A stretch of 64,000 nt of DNA. Origin: Dermanyssus gallinae (lineage: Eukaryota; Arthropoda; Arachnida; Mesostigmata; Dermanyssidae). The translations under genes were made by a program, and so were the position numbers. The notes below the pieces were generated by a model. That model was not told where the DNA came from, searched no databases, and worked only from the letters and a program-made list of their open reading frames with translations. Position 1 is the stretch's first letter, and the number at the start of each line of letters is the position of its first letter. This document shows, piece by piece, positions 1 to 9,930 of the stretch. The stretch lies in NCBI GenBank assembly GCA_003439945.1, contig QVRM01001106.1:1-64000 (forward strand), in the 5' to 3' direction.

Positions 1-876
1 TTCAGTTTAGGGAACAAGAAAAAGTCACAGGGGGCCAGATCTGGGGAATACGGTGGCTGCGGCATCATTAGTGTGTTGTTTTTGTCCAAAAAACTCGCGC
101 ACAAGCAACGATGTGTGAGCAGGGGCGTTATCGTGGTGCAAAAGCCAATTTTTGTTCTTCCACAAATCCGGGCGTTTCTGGCGGATTGCTTCGCGCAAAT
201 TGCGCATAACTTGCAGGTAATATTCCTATTGACCGTTCTACCCTGTGGCAAGAACTCACGATGCACCACGCCCCTGCAATCGAAGAAAACTGTCAGCAAA
301 ACTTTCACATTCGACCGAACTTGGCGCGCTTTTTTCGGTCTTGGTTCGTGCGGCAGCTTCCATTGAGATGATGAGTTTTGGTTTCCACGTCATAACCATA
401 AACCCACGATTCGTCACCAGTTATGACCTCTGGAGCAAATTTGGGTCGTCGCGGACAGAGTCCAACATCTCATTAGCAATGTTCATGCCGATGCTGTTTT
501 TGGTCGCAATTGAGCAATTTTGGTACGAATTTCGCGGCGACCCGTCTCATGCCCAAAATATTGATAAAAAATCGAATGGCACGAGCCAATCGATATGTTT
601 AGGTCCTCAGCAACTTCTCTAACGGTGATTCGACGATTGGCCAATACCATTTTCTCCACTTCATTAATTTTTTCGTCTGTTGTTGAAGTGCTCGGGGCGT
701 CCGGCACGCTCTTCGTCGTTCACATCTTCTCGGCCTTCTGAGAACATTTTGTACCACCGATAAACGTTGCTTCGGCCCAAGGTAGCTTCTCCGTATGCCA
801 CAGTCAACATTCGGAATGCATCCGCGCACTTAATTTCGTTTTTCACACAAAATTTGATACAGGTTCTTTGATCCAT
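1..876 (-). pseudogene. mariner transposase, frameshifted and truncated at window start
   Basis: DD34D transposase remnant. Starting at the ATG at 876 (MDQRTCIKFCVKNEIK), the N-terminal helix-turn-helix region and the linker ending EERAGRP lie in one frame. The second helix-turn-helix (STSTTDEKINEVEK, then REVAEDLNIS) follows in another frame from about 700. Downstream all three catalytic aspartates can be found: TGDESWVYGYD near 410, HHDNAPAHTS near 130, and PYSPDLAPCDFF near 15-55. Reaching them needs frame changes near 700, 550 and 55. About 292 of an expected ~345 codons are in the window. The many indels rule out a functional enzyme; the intact catalytic residues suggest mutation by small indels rather than long decay. 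Confidence 0.88.
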
Positions 877-1079
877 TATTTGAATAGGTAAAAATCGAAG
901 ACGATCCAAAACACGTGCAAGCAAGCAGCTGTCAACAATTAAGTGAACATTCAAAATGGCCGAGCTTGTCGGCATAAGTGAGAGACATGAGTACCAACAT
1001 AACGCCACAAAAAATCGAAATTCGAATATACGTAACCCGCGAAAATTCAAAGTCGCGATACTTTTTTGAACACACCTCG
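1..1079 (-). mobile_element. mariner-type DNA transposon 1, cut by the window edge
   Basis: Cut-and-paste Tc1/mariner element on the minus strand. Its 5' end is at 1079, where the inverted repeat begins CGAGGTGTGTTCAAAAAAGT, next to the TA at 1080-1081 that is the expected target dinucleotide. The 5' leader (877-1079) precedes a transposase start at 876. The element continues past position 1, so the C-terminal coding end and the second inverted repeat are missing from view. The coding part carries frameshifts, so it is a dead copy. The family assignment rests on strong motif agreement; the subfamily is not resolved. Confidence 0.9.
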
Positions 1080-1099
1080 TATATATATATATTATAATA
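1080..1099. repeat. TA-rich spacer between two mariners
   Basis: Twenty bases, almost all A and T, separate the end of mariner 1 (1079) from the end of mariner 2 (1100). Mariners insert at TA, and this spacer looks like the remains of one TA tract that took both insertions. The tract resumes on the far side of mariner 2 at 2394. Confidence 0.7.
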
Positions 1100-2393
1100 C
1101 ACGTAGTTTCAATAAGTTCTTAGAATGAAAACCGAGAATTTTCCAAATCATGTTTTTAAATTTTTCTTATTCGATATACTCCCCCGAGAAGCTCAATACA
1201 CTTTTCCCACCGAGATTCAGAGCTTTCATACCTCTTGAGTAGAATAATCGTTAGACTGGAAAATAGGCATTGACAGCAGCCTTAACCTCTTCATTGCTGG
1301 AAAAACGCTTTCCACCGAGACTATTTTTCAAATGTCCGAAGAGGGAAATAATCAGAGGGGGCCAGGTCTGGAGAATAGGAGGGTTGTTCAATAAGTTCGA
1401 ACCTCAGTTGGGCCAGTTTTTGCCGATGCTTGCCGGGACTTGTGTGCAGGAGCATTGCCCTCGTGAAACGGACAACCTTCTTCTGCAAAGCGGGCCGTTT
1501 CACGATGAGTTCTTGCTAACGGCAGTCCAACAGTCTTGCATAATATTCTTCTGTGATCGTTTTACAGCTCTCAAGGTAGTCGACCAGCATTATTCTACGT
1601 TGGTCTTAAAAACTGTAGCCATCACCTTTCCGGTCAATGCCGTTGTCCGCACCCTCTTCGGAGGTCCTTCATCAGGTGCACACCATTGGCAAGATGCTTC
1701 TTGGGTCTCGGGAGTGTAGTGATGAACCCGGCTTTCATCGACGGTCATGAATCTGCACCAAAAATCCGACAGATTGTTCGACATCTTGGCCAAATTTCGC
1801 TGTAAAGCCAAAACAGGCGCGTCTTTTTGGCCTTGGTTGAGCAAATGCGGCAGCCATTTTGCTCTAAGCTCTTTCATCTTCAAGTTTTCGTGTAGGATAA
1901 AATGCACACTGCCTAAACTAATTTCTAATGCCTCCGCTATTTCCTTAATGTTCATTCGCTTATCTGTGCCAAGAATTTTTCGCACTTTCTCTACGTTTTC
2001 CTCATCATGCCGTTTTTTTGGCCTCCTGGACGTAGTTCATCCTCGGTGCTCCCATTGCGGACCCTCTTTTTAACACATTAATCCAGTTGGAAACAGTGGC
2101 AAAACATAGCGCAGAGTCACTGTACGTCTCGTCTAACTCAATTTTTACTTGGGTCGCATTCTAACTAATTTGAAATAAAAATGCTTGATAACCACTCGAA
2201 ACTCTTTTTTCTCCATTTTTAAAAATCACGCTGATACGTTGCACGGGAAAAGCTATCAACGAAATCGCAACGGCCAATCACCATAATATATTGAGTGCTA
2301 GCAGTCGAGAAGTTTGCAGTTCCTATTAGCGGTGAAAGCGTGCCAAAATTCGAATTCTAAAAAGCTCATTCTAAGAACTTATTGAACTACCTG
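1100..2393 (-). mobile_element. mariner-type DNA transposon 2, complete length
   Basis: A 1294-bp element bounded by inverted repeats. The left arm is 1100-1127 (CACGTAGTTTCAATAAG, then TTCTTAGAATG). The right arm is 2367-2393, whose reverse complement is CAGGTAGTTCAATAAG followed by the same TTCTTAGAATG; the arms differ by a couple of bases and a one-base gap. TA dinucleotides flank both ends (1098-1099 and 2394-2395), matching the mariner target duplication. Length, repeats and a single minus-strand transposase gene are canonical for the family. It belongs to a different mariner lineage from element 1, judging by inverted repeats and protein sequence. Confidence 0.92.
1167..2216 (-). pseudogene. 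mariner transposase, broken, second catalytic Asp lost
   Basis: The transposase frame starts at the ATG at 2216 (MEKKEFRVVIKHF) and ends at the TAA at 1167-1169, about 350 codons, the normal length. A premature stop follows about 21 codons from the start. The second helix-turn-helix (NIKEIAEALEISLGSVH) lies in 1590-1985, along with the first catalytic motif (TVDESRVHHYTPET). The second motif, normally H-Q-D-N-A-P-A-H, reads H-E-G-N-A-P-A-H here, so the Asp is replaced by Gly (codon at 1457-1459). The third motif, YSPDLAPSDYF, is intact at 1321-1503. Several frameshifts separate these blocks. The protein could not be made or be active. Confidence 0.88.
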
Positions 2394-2394
2394 T

Positions 2395-2429
<35 letters not shown>

Positions 2430-2479
2430 TAATATATATACTTGTGTTATATGTATATATAAATATATACATTCTCTCG

Positions 2480-2521
<42 letters not shown>

Positions 2522-2540
2522 CATTATCTATATATAGAGA
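2394..2540. repeat. (TA)n and (CT)n compound microsatellite
   Basis: Interrupted TA repeat at 2394-2470, then CT repeats at about 2473-2500, then TA again to about 2540. It starts at the target dinucleotide of mariner 2, so the tract was the insertion site. Confidence 0.9.
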
Positions 2541-4953
2541 AGTGAGGGCGAATTTTCCTTTACAAACGTTTATGCGGTGCTTCTTTAGTTTTCTTCTGCA
2601 CTGCATCGCGGTTCTAGTAGTAGCAACATTATTAGGCGCCAGCAAAAGGTTCAATCGAAAAAGGGTTGATTACACTAACAGTTATAATTATGGGTAATTT
2701 TTAGTCTAGAAGCAAAGAAGGCAGTTAAAGGTACAGGCAAGGCTCCAAGTAGCTCAACAGCAGTAGATTTTTGAACGCGATTAGTAACGGGGAGCACTTC
2801 CGATTTTCCGAAGATGCACCTTAGTTAGATATGATGGCATCTAGTTGCATAGATTAGGTTGAGAGCAATGGATTGCGAATATGATTGTGAAGTCTGCTCT
2901 ATTGTTATTAAATTTATTATGTTGAGGTCAATAGATTGGCAATATGATTATAAAGTCTAGTCGAATGTTGTCAAAATGCACAAGTGCATGTTGAATAAAG
3001 CCGGTCGAACGATAAGGTCCCCCTCCTTGTCCCGGATAACCCCGCGCACGCTTGCCCCGGCTTCGTTCGGTCTTATATAGGCTCTTAGTCCCCGGAGGGT
3101 GTCTGCGAAAATTTAACAGTCTTCTACTTTCACCCTTAGCGTGCTTCGCAGTCTCCGGGCTCTCCGATTTCCAGACTCTCGTTTGGTATTGTCAGAGAGC
3201 CTCGTGCACATCTCCAGGTTTCCACTGTTGTCGCCAGTCTTTCTGCAGCAGATTTAGCAGTCAATTATCTATTCGGATTCGAGTGCGTGCTATTGACGAG
3301 CAGCTGGAGATGGCGTTCTGGAGTTTGGTCACGCAGGATCAAAAGCATTTGGGAAGGTGTGACCTCGAGGATAAAGTTATTGATCGCTACAATCACAGAC
3401 GCTGTCGCCTATCGTTCATTACTGCCAATTACTGCAATTGCCTTAAGAATGTGACGTGTAGTAGGTCTACGATTGCGCGCATGCCTATGTACCTCAAATA
3501 TTTGCGCTCGGTCCGACAGTGTGGCTTTACCGACATACGTTTCGGATGACTGTATACCCGGGCGAGGTATTGTACAAACTTTGGACCTTAGTATCAATGA
3601 GCCAAGTATATATACTATTTTATAATAGTAGGAAGAGCTCCAGGCAACAGGCGACTGCGGATTTCTTTTCTCCGCTCATCAATTTAGCTTCCCTAATATC
3701 AATCTTTTCAAACGTCCGGTTGCTTTTACCTAAAAAGAGATGCCATTTCTTCAAAGGCGGCATGTGTATATCGCAGGTGAGTTAACAAATACTTATTAAT
3801 TACAAGCATATCATATCTATGCGTACATTATTATACCAAAGTATGCGCTGGTAATGCACTATTGATACGTTCCAGATCTGCCTGTACAATCTGCCGGTAC
3901 ACCAAAGGGCACCAACAATTTGAGCTTCATCATATGCTTTACGTTCGTAAGCCGTTGAATATTTTGGTTCCTATCGTATCTTAACGCTAGAACTTCTCCA
4001 ACCATAAGACAAAACAAATACGCGCTTGCAGTTTGAGTATGCCTCGAATATGTAATATTATTACCTTTAAGATATGTATGTATCGAGGTATACTTATATA
4101 CGCGATATTCAATGTTAAAACGTAGTACGTAATCAGTTTGTTTTACACATCTAATAGCGCGCTGTCTGCTAGGTATGCCGCTACTCTACCATTGCAAGCT
4201 ATTAGATGCTAATACGTTTTAGGTGGTTAGAGTAAATCGACCATATTCGCTGAAACCCTAATAACATGCTTAGCTATGTTTCCACCAGTTTGCGCCCGCA
4301 TAGAACTTCTAGTGGGCGCCACAGCGGCTACGACATCTGCTTTGGCGCTTATATGACCAAATTAAACGGGACGAAGCATGACTCTCTATCTGTGTGTGTG
4401 GGGGGGGGGGGTGTAGTTTCCATGGTAGCACAGACGTCTCCTAGACTGCGATCAAACTTTATGTTTGCGTGATTGCATCCTAAAACATCACAGACAACAA
4501 GCGCAACGTCTTACTGTTGCCAATGACTAAAATTCTCCCCAATCGCACTACCGTAGAGGCTAGCCGCCTTGAGTCTACGGCACCTCCTGCGACTCGAAAC
4601 TCCGCGCCCTGGTTTCCTACTATGAGGTATCTATATCGATGCCTCGATTTGTCGAGGTTGATAGGCAACGTTCCTGCATAGCTGCCAGTTGTTTAACAGT
4701 AACCATTTTAAGCTGTCCCTTTAGTTGGCATCCCGACGGAACGACGACCACCGGCACTCTGCTGCCTTCTCTGTATAACCCCGCTAGGTTGGAGTATGCC
4801 AATATTAAAGGCAAATATATACACACCGTTACCGCGAAACGACCGGAGTAAAGTGTGTAGATTGTAAAATGCAATATAATTTCTTTTTCAGGATCGATCT
4901 TCTATTTGTAGGCGCACGCAAGCCTAGACACACCTACGGTTACTATAGCTTTT
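2541..4953. other. no recognised gene; one 165-codon open frame and a TATA-like site
   Basis: The longest open frame is 3052-3549 on the plus strand (165 codons). Its translation shows no domain I recognise and has an irregular composition. On the minus strand TATATAAG lies at about 3071-3079 in a GC-richer patch, with AATAAA about 170 bp downstream near 2908. That spacing resembles a promoter and polyadenylation signal of a solitary long terminal repeat, but I find no matching ends or target duplication. A run of 13 G lies at 4398-4411. The remainder is mixed unique-looking sequence. Confidence 0.4.
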
Positions 4954-5100
4954 TCTAATGCTGTTTCACTTCCGTTCTTAACGCTGCTTTAGTGCTGTTC
5001 CTAACGCTACCTTACTTCTGTATTCTACTACCGCCATCTTGCTCCTGTTCCAAGCGCTGTCTTACTTCTGTTTCTAACGCTGTTTAAATCCTGTTCATTA
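4954..5100 (+). repeat. degenerate tandem repeat, unit 23-26 bp, about six copies
   Basis: Successive units follow the pattern TAACGCTG-TTTACTTCTGTTTC with scattered substitutions and small length changes. Recognisable unit starts are TAATGCTG, TAACGCTG, TAACGCTA, AAGCGCTG and TAACGCTG. It looks like an old minisatellite. No open reading frame runs through it. Confidence 0.7.
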
Positions 5101-6164
5101 TTCCTATGCGAACTACCTTGGCTAACAAACATTCCTCCTCATTTACTGCCACTACTATTACTACGACCAGTACTTACTGCAACTTACTGCTGCTAATACG
5201 AGAATACTTTAACCTGGATCTTCTACTACTGAAAGTTTTTTTTTATATAAGAGCTATTTATTATTCTACGTACGCGTCATGAAACCGCTATAGGCTTTTC
5301 GACGTATTTGCGGGACAACTTGTACACGGGCGATAGCTTTCTCTGCAAAATGCCCAGAATGGTTACAATAGTTTAAATTGTGCAATTATGGAAATTTGAA
5401 GCTCAACGAGGAATTACTGAATTAAATAAGTTTGCCGTCTGGAGAAGACGGTTCCATAAAAAAACTTGCCTTTATTTTAGAGAATTGTGCAGTGGTGATG
5501 GACGATGCTCTGGTAATACCGGATGATGGTGGTGGTGAAGGTGGTGATCAGCACCATTATTACAATGATGCGGATGATGATGACGACGGTGTTAATGATT
5601 ATAATGATGACGTTGATGGCTACCACGTTGATCGCAGAGGCGGCCCGAGGAGGGCCATTCAGGGCTCCTCGTAGACCCACACGTATCCGCTCTCTCAGGC
5701 TCTCTCACAGCGCCCGCGGCATTGATTCAAAATGTTATCCCCATCTTCAGCATGTTGTTCCTGCCTCCGGTACGTCTCGTACGCTTACTTCCATTATTCC
5801 TGCCGCTACTATTAAACACATTATTACTTGCACATCAACTACTATTGCTGTTGCTGCTGCTACGCCCGCTTGCACCTATTAGCTGGCTGTCATATAACAC
5901 TAGCATTGGCTGGCCGCTATAAGCTATCGCCGTCGCCGCCGCCGCTGCCACCTACGGAGAGACTACGAACGAAGAAAAAAGGTTTTGTTTGCAACGAGAA
6001 AACATGTCGAGGGAAAGATAGAGGCTGCCTATCTCCGCCTGCCGAGGGCCTTTACAGTGCTGCTTCTGCTGCTGCCGTTGACGACTCGGCTGCCGACATA
6101 ACAAAGTGACAATAGAACGGCCTATCGTACATGTTTCCATCAATGTTGTTCGTACCTATGTTTG
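5101..6164. other. triplet-rich sequence, no recognised gene
   Basis: GAT/GGT triplets at about 5500-5630 give an acidic, Asp- and His-rich 80-codon frame (5432-5674, plus strand). GCT and CTA triplets follow at 5800-5900, and GCC/GCT triplets at 5930-6090. Every frame here is low-complexity and none has a conserved domain, so I treat them as by-products of the repeats. Confidence 0.5.
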
Positions 6165-6232
6165 TGTATATGTATGTATATATATATATATATACGTATA
6201 TGTATATGTATGTATATATATATATATATATA
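6165..6232. repeat. (TA)n microsatellite with TG interruptions
   Basis: Alternating TA, with GTATGTA-type interruptions, leads directly into the left end of the candidate MITE at 6233. Confidence 0.9.
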
Positions 6233-6602
6233 TATAGGGTGTTCCGCCTAAATTGGCATATACTTCATCGTTCCTTCTTGGGCCGATATCGAAAAGAAAC
6301 CAGATGAAGCTTCCTACGTAAATCGACAGGGCAACTCCTGACGAACATTTTTATTTGATATAAGCCCCGCTCACGCTTGTTTAATTCTGAGTCCAAAACG
6401 CATGCTTGGACGCTTTCGTAATGCATTTATTTTTCATCCATTTCCCGCTATTTGGCTTATACACATTTGTAGTACAGGTTTCCTGCATCACTTTCGTCAG
6501 CACTATCGCTCTTGTATACTGTTGGAAGTGATGTAGATCATACGACTTTTCAAGTAGCTTGCATTACAGGCGGTCGTTATTTCGTAGAACCCACCCTATA
6601 TA
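6233..6602. mobile_element. candidate non-autonomous inverted-repeat element (MITE)
   Basis: A 370-bp segment begins TATAGGGTGTTCCGCC inside a TA tract and ends with the reverse complement of TATATAGGGTGGGTTC. The matching terminal part is only about 11 bp, part of which is TA repeat. The start resembles ends of Tc1/mariner-related elements, which open with GGGTG next to TA. There is no coding capacity. The short inverted repeat makes this tentative; another copy elsewhere in the genome with the same borders would settle it. Confidence 0.35.
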
Positions 6603-7782
6603 CACAACTTCATATGAAATTCATGTATTGATCTAAGTGCCTATTTTTGCAATATGGGCGATCCTTCCTGTAGTTAGTGTTCATCGCTCTAGTCTCATAA
6701 AAAGTTCAATTAACATCCGCAAACTTATATTCCCAAATAAAAAAAAAAATGATTGTCAAACGCTTCTTAACAGCGGCAGTAAATTAGTCTATTTTAGCAT
6801 GTCATGATTTGAATTTTCGCTCAGTCACGCCCCATTCATAGTAGTCTCACGGATTCAAATCGGGACTGTCCGGCGGCCATACGTCATTGCCTCAAAACGT
6901 ATACTCATTTGCTCAATTAGCCACTTCTGATTCAAATTGAAAAGCGCACCAGTTTTAACGAGACACTTTGTACACATATTACAACGTAGGCAGCATTTAA
7001 ACAAACAGTTCTTTCGACATCCTTCATCCCCCTGTTGTCTGAGCACCACATTGGCCTCATTCTATGTGTAAATACAAAATCTATAAGGGCATATACAGAA
7101 TCTACATATAAAGTGATGTTAGTTCTGTTGCAATGCATCAAGTAAATTTGTCTTTCTCCATGTCTGTCAGCTGTCCACCTTTCCCCTCACTCTCTCTCTC
7201 ACTTTCCCCATGCACTCTACTCGTAGCTTCATTCTTCGTCCTTTGTTTTCTGTGTTGGCTTTCTCTCTTTACTTTTCAGAAGTGCGTTTCCTCAGCGCCA
7301 CGCGTTCATTGCGTTCACTCCAACAGATGTACCGAATTCCTCCCTCTCGCGCACAGGCCTTTGTCGGGCAGGCCCCGATGGTGGAGCGTGGCGGGGCCAA
7401 CAGTAGAGCGTAAGGCCTGAGGCCTGATTTCCGTTTAGCAGCGGCGACGACAACAACAGCAGCAGCAGTAGCGGTGGTGATTGCAAAGGCCCGGCGTCTG
7501 TTACGCCGAGATAATGTTAAATACGTGCAGACATATTTATGGCGGACTGGGCCCCGCTAGAGCAGATTGGCGGCCGCCAATCGCGACGGCCAGCAGACGA
7601 CGGCTCTCTCAGAGCTTTCGATATCTCATACCAACCACCACCACCACCACCACGTACTCGACCCGTATGCCGTCGGGGCAGCAGCTCCCTATTCAGCGTC
7701 GTTGCTGCTGTTGCTGCTGCTGCTGATGTTGTGGATCTCCGTTGGCGTCAACGCCGACGCAGACGTCCGTGCATGCGCAACG
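6603..7782. other. no recognised gene; C/T-rich and GC-rich stretches
   Basis: Open frames at 7133-7420 and 7539-7841 come from CT-rich and CAC/GCT triplet sequence. They translate to Ser/Leu- or His/Ala-rich peptides without recognisable domains. A short A run lies at 6737-6749. Nothing here supports a gene. Confidence 0.4.
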
Positions 7783-7810
7783 TTATTATTATTATTATTA
7801 TTATTATTTA
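7783..7810. repeat. (TTA)n microsatellite, about 9 units
   Basis: Perfect TTA repeats next to a GC-rich segment. No retroelement remnant is recognised immediately beside this short array. Confidence 0.9.
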
Positions 7811-7871
7811 TTTAATATGTCTTAGAGCAATACAGTTGTGAGGTGTGAATATGTATCCTCATTAGTTTATA

Positions 7872-7872
<1 letters not shown>

Positions 7873-7904
<32 letters not shown>

Positions 7905-7919
7905 ATTATTATTTATTTG
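7873..7919 (-). repeat. (TAA)n tract, probable 3' tail of a minus-strand LINE remnant
   Basis: TTA units on the plus strand are (TAA)n on the minus strand. Read on the minus strand, the array follows the coding remnant 7987-8262. Between them lies a short AT-rich trailer containing AATAAAACAAATAAATAATAA. The order coding end, trailer, (TAA)n is that of non-LTR elements with TAA tails, such as the Drosophila I factor. The link is inference from order and orientation. Confidence 0.65.
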
Positions 7920-7986
7920 TTTTATTAACACCCAAACTGGGTAAATGTGTTTATGTTACATCAAAATGTTTCGAGACGCCAACAAT

Positions 7987-8262
7987 CTAGCGTTTTGCTA
8001 GTTCTGCTATAGACCTAACCGCCGGGCATACCGCGGCGTGGTATCGATCACATTTGCTCCAGCATTGTTTGCATTGACATTCATCCTGTGGTTCATGAAA
8101 ACCCTCCACGTTGCACAGAACGTGATGAAATCCGTGAGCTGCAAAGGCCGTCGTTAGATGTCGATCTATTACACCGCTACCCCGCCATTCAGTGCTCGTC
8201 ATTGCTGCTGTTCCATAAATACCTATGTCCACTTCCCTAATTTTAGTTTCCCAGTTTCGCAT
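7987..8262 (-). pseudogene. possible C-terminal end of a non-LTR retrotransposon polyprotein
   Basis: A 91-codon minus-strand frame. Residues from about 27 read EWRGSGVIDRHLTTAF, followed by AAHGFHHVL. This resembles the 'hLTQ-LTGHG-F--YL' segment that follows the reverse transcriptase in Jockey/R1/I-type elements. A Cys/His cluster then reads C-x-C-x2-C-x3-C-x3-H-x3-CP (ECQCKQCWSKCDRYHAAVCP), where those proteins carry a C-terminal zinc knuckle. The stop at 7987 is followed by an AT-rich trailer and the (TAA)n array 7873-7919, which fits a 3' end. The match is short and made by eye, so the clade is uncertain. Confidence 0.45.
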
Positions 8263-8373
8263 ATAAACTTCAAAGGCGCACGTTTTCTTCAGATTAAATC
8301 GTTTTTGTAGTTCTTCCGTCAGTAGCGGGCCACCCTCTAAGACGTGAACAATTCTATTCCTGCAAGTATTCGA

Positions 8374-8381
8374 ATTATTAA

Positions 8382-8441
<60 letters not shown>

Positions 8442-8475
8442 TATTATTGTTATTATTATTATTATTATTTTATTA
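8374..8475. repeat. (ATT)n microsatellite, about 33 units
   Basis: Long, nearly perfect AAT-class array with a few interruptions (ACT, GTT). It encodes only an isoleucine run, which is not a gene. No LINE remnant is recognised on either flank. Confidence 0.93.
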
Positions 8476-8759
8476 GGTATTATTCTTATTTTGACGCAGT
8501 CTCATTGTGATGAATGGAGCTCTACGCGTGCCCATACCACGACACGGATCCACACACACCAACACGTTCACAACGATACGCATCCATCTTGATTGGCCGC
8601 CGGCTTACGAGTACGCAATTGGCACGTTCGCGAAGCGCGAACGCATCCGCTTGCATACGCAGAGAAGCGTGAATTCATCCATGCAGACACGCGTGCATGC
8701 ACGAGTATATACGTATGTATGGAAATTTGTATCCATGCATGAAGCCATCTATCTATCTG

Positions 8760-8791
<32 letters not shown>

Positions 8792-9237
8792 ATATGTATC
8801 GGTGTACATATATATCTATCTCATACACCGTACGCTGACACGGTACCCGTGTCCATATATCTCCTCGCTCTCTCGCTTTCTATACACGTCTTCGTTTCTG
8901 TGCATCTATGCGGCGGCGGGCGTGTGTGCATATGCATGTATGCACATGTGTACATTACATACATCGAGAGATATGGACAGGGCACGTCGACGTGCCATGA
9001 AACGACGTGTCCTACGTCAGGGCGGTACGGCTGGTCGAGCTGAACGGCGATTCTGAGCGCGCCGACACGGTGCTGACGGCAGCGTTAGACGTCGAAGCCG
9101 ATTCCGGGGCACGGTCAGCCGGCAGGCTGTAAATCAGACGAACGGCGAAACACCACCACCACCACCTTCACCACCACCGCCAATGATTTGTTCATGATAA
9201 CAGTCAACATGAACAGAAATTCTATATACAAACAGCA

Positions 9238-9239
<2 letters not shown>
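8476..9239. other. no recognised gene; CA/GC-rich stretch with (TA)n
   Basis: Contains a TA array at 8765-8791 and a 178-codon plus-strand frame, 8507-9043, that passes straight through it. The frame encodes Tyr/Ile and His/Thr runs, has no domain, and is best seen as repeat-driven. The flanks are moderately GC-rich with scattered GCATGCA motifs. Confidence 0.45.

Positions 9240-9303
<64 letters not shown>
9240..9303. repeat. (TTA)n microsatellite, about 21 units
   Basis: Perfect AAT-class array. On the minus strand it reads as an Asn run within an otherwise meaningless frame. Confidence 0.93.
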
Positions 9304-9304
<1 letters not shown>

Positions 9305-9453
9305 ACTAACGTTCCTATTACTAATATTTAAGAATAAGTAAACAATTATTTTTCTAATCACAGCAGACACAAGCAACAATGGTAATTTATATTATTATTA
9401 CTATGATTATTACCCAAACTGACAAAAAAAGCTTGTCGGTTTAAGTAGTAGTA

Positions 9454-9526
<73 letters not shown>

Positions 9527-9527
9527 T
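9454..9527. repeat. (AAT)n microsatellite, about 24 units
   Basis: Perfect AAT array followed by an imperfect TAATATAATAA stretch to 9560. It lies just upstream of the retroelement remnant at 9572, a second AAT array within 300 bp. Confidence 0.93.
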
Positions 9528-9571
9528 CTAGAATAATATATATAATAATAATATAATAATATCTAGAACTA

Positions 9572-9771
9572 TCTAGAAGCTACCACTTTGCACCCATTGC
9601 ATTAGAGACACTCGGCCCCATCAGCACAGGTACAGCAAAACTCCTGCAAGACATCGGAAAACGAATCGAAGACGTTACGGGGATCGACGCGAGGCCATGT
9701 TTTTGAGACAGATGATGTCTTTGGCCGTGTGTAGAGGGAACGTGGCTTCCATTATAGGCGCCATGAACTGA
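9572..9771 (+). pseudogene. C-terminal remnant of an invertebrate retroelement protein (RGN-type)
   Basis: The first frame from 9572 reads SRSYHFAPIALETLGPIS and continues through KLLQDIGKRIEDVTGIDARP. After a frameshift near 9700 it continues LRQMMSLAVCRGNVASIIGA and stops at TGA 9769-9771. A conserved tail of this kind (V-A-x-E-T-L-G, then L-G-x-R, then L-S-x-A-x-x-RGN-A-A) is familiar to me from predicted proteins of invertebrate genomes that carry reverse transcriptase; I cannot name the clade. A 50-bp trailer leads to the (TAA)n array at 9822. Three other remnants in this window share the RGN peptide. Confidence 0.55.
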
Positions 9772-9821
9772 CAGAAAGCGAACAGAGCAGGATAAACATG
9801 ATTTAAACGTTCATACCTCAC

Positions 9822-9869
<48 letters not shown>

Positions 9870-9930
9870 TAATAATAATAATAATATAATAATAATAATA
9901 ATAATATTTTATTTTTATTATTATTATTAA
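9822..9930 (+). repeat. (ATA)n tract, probable 3' tail of the 9.6-9.8 kb remnant
   Basis: About 27 AAT-class units with single-base interruptions, beginning 50 bp after the stop codon of the plus-strand remnant at 9572-9771. In that orientation the array sits exactly where a LINE 3' tail would be. Confidence 0.75.

Noticed and set aside
3052..3549. 165-codon open frame as a gene
   Set aside because: No recognisable domain, irregular composition, and the opposite strand looks equally open in parts. Kept only as a note in the region description.
8507..9043. 178-codon open frame
   Set aside because: It runs through a TA array and CAC-rich sequence, encodes Tyr/Ile and His/Thr runs and has no domain; length is explained by simple repeats.
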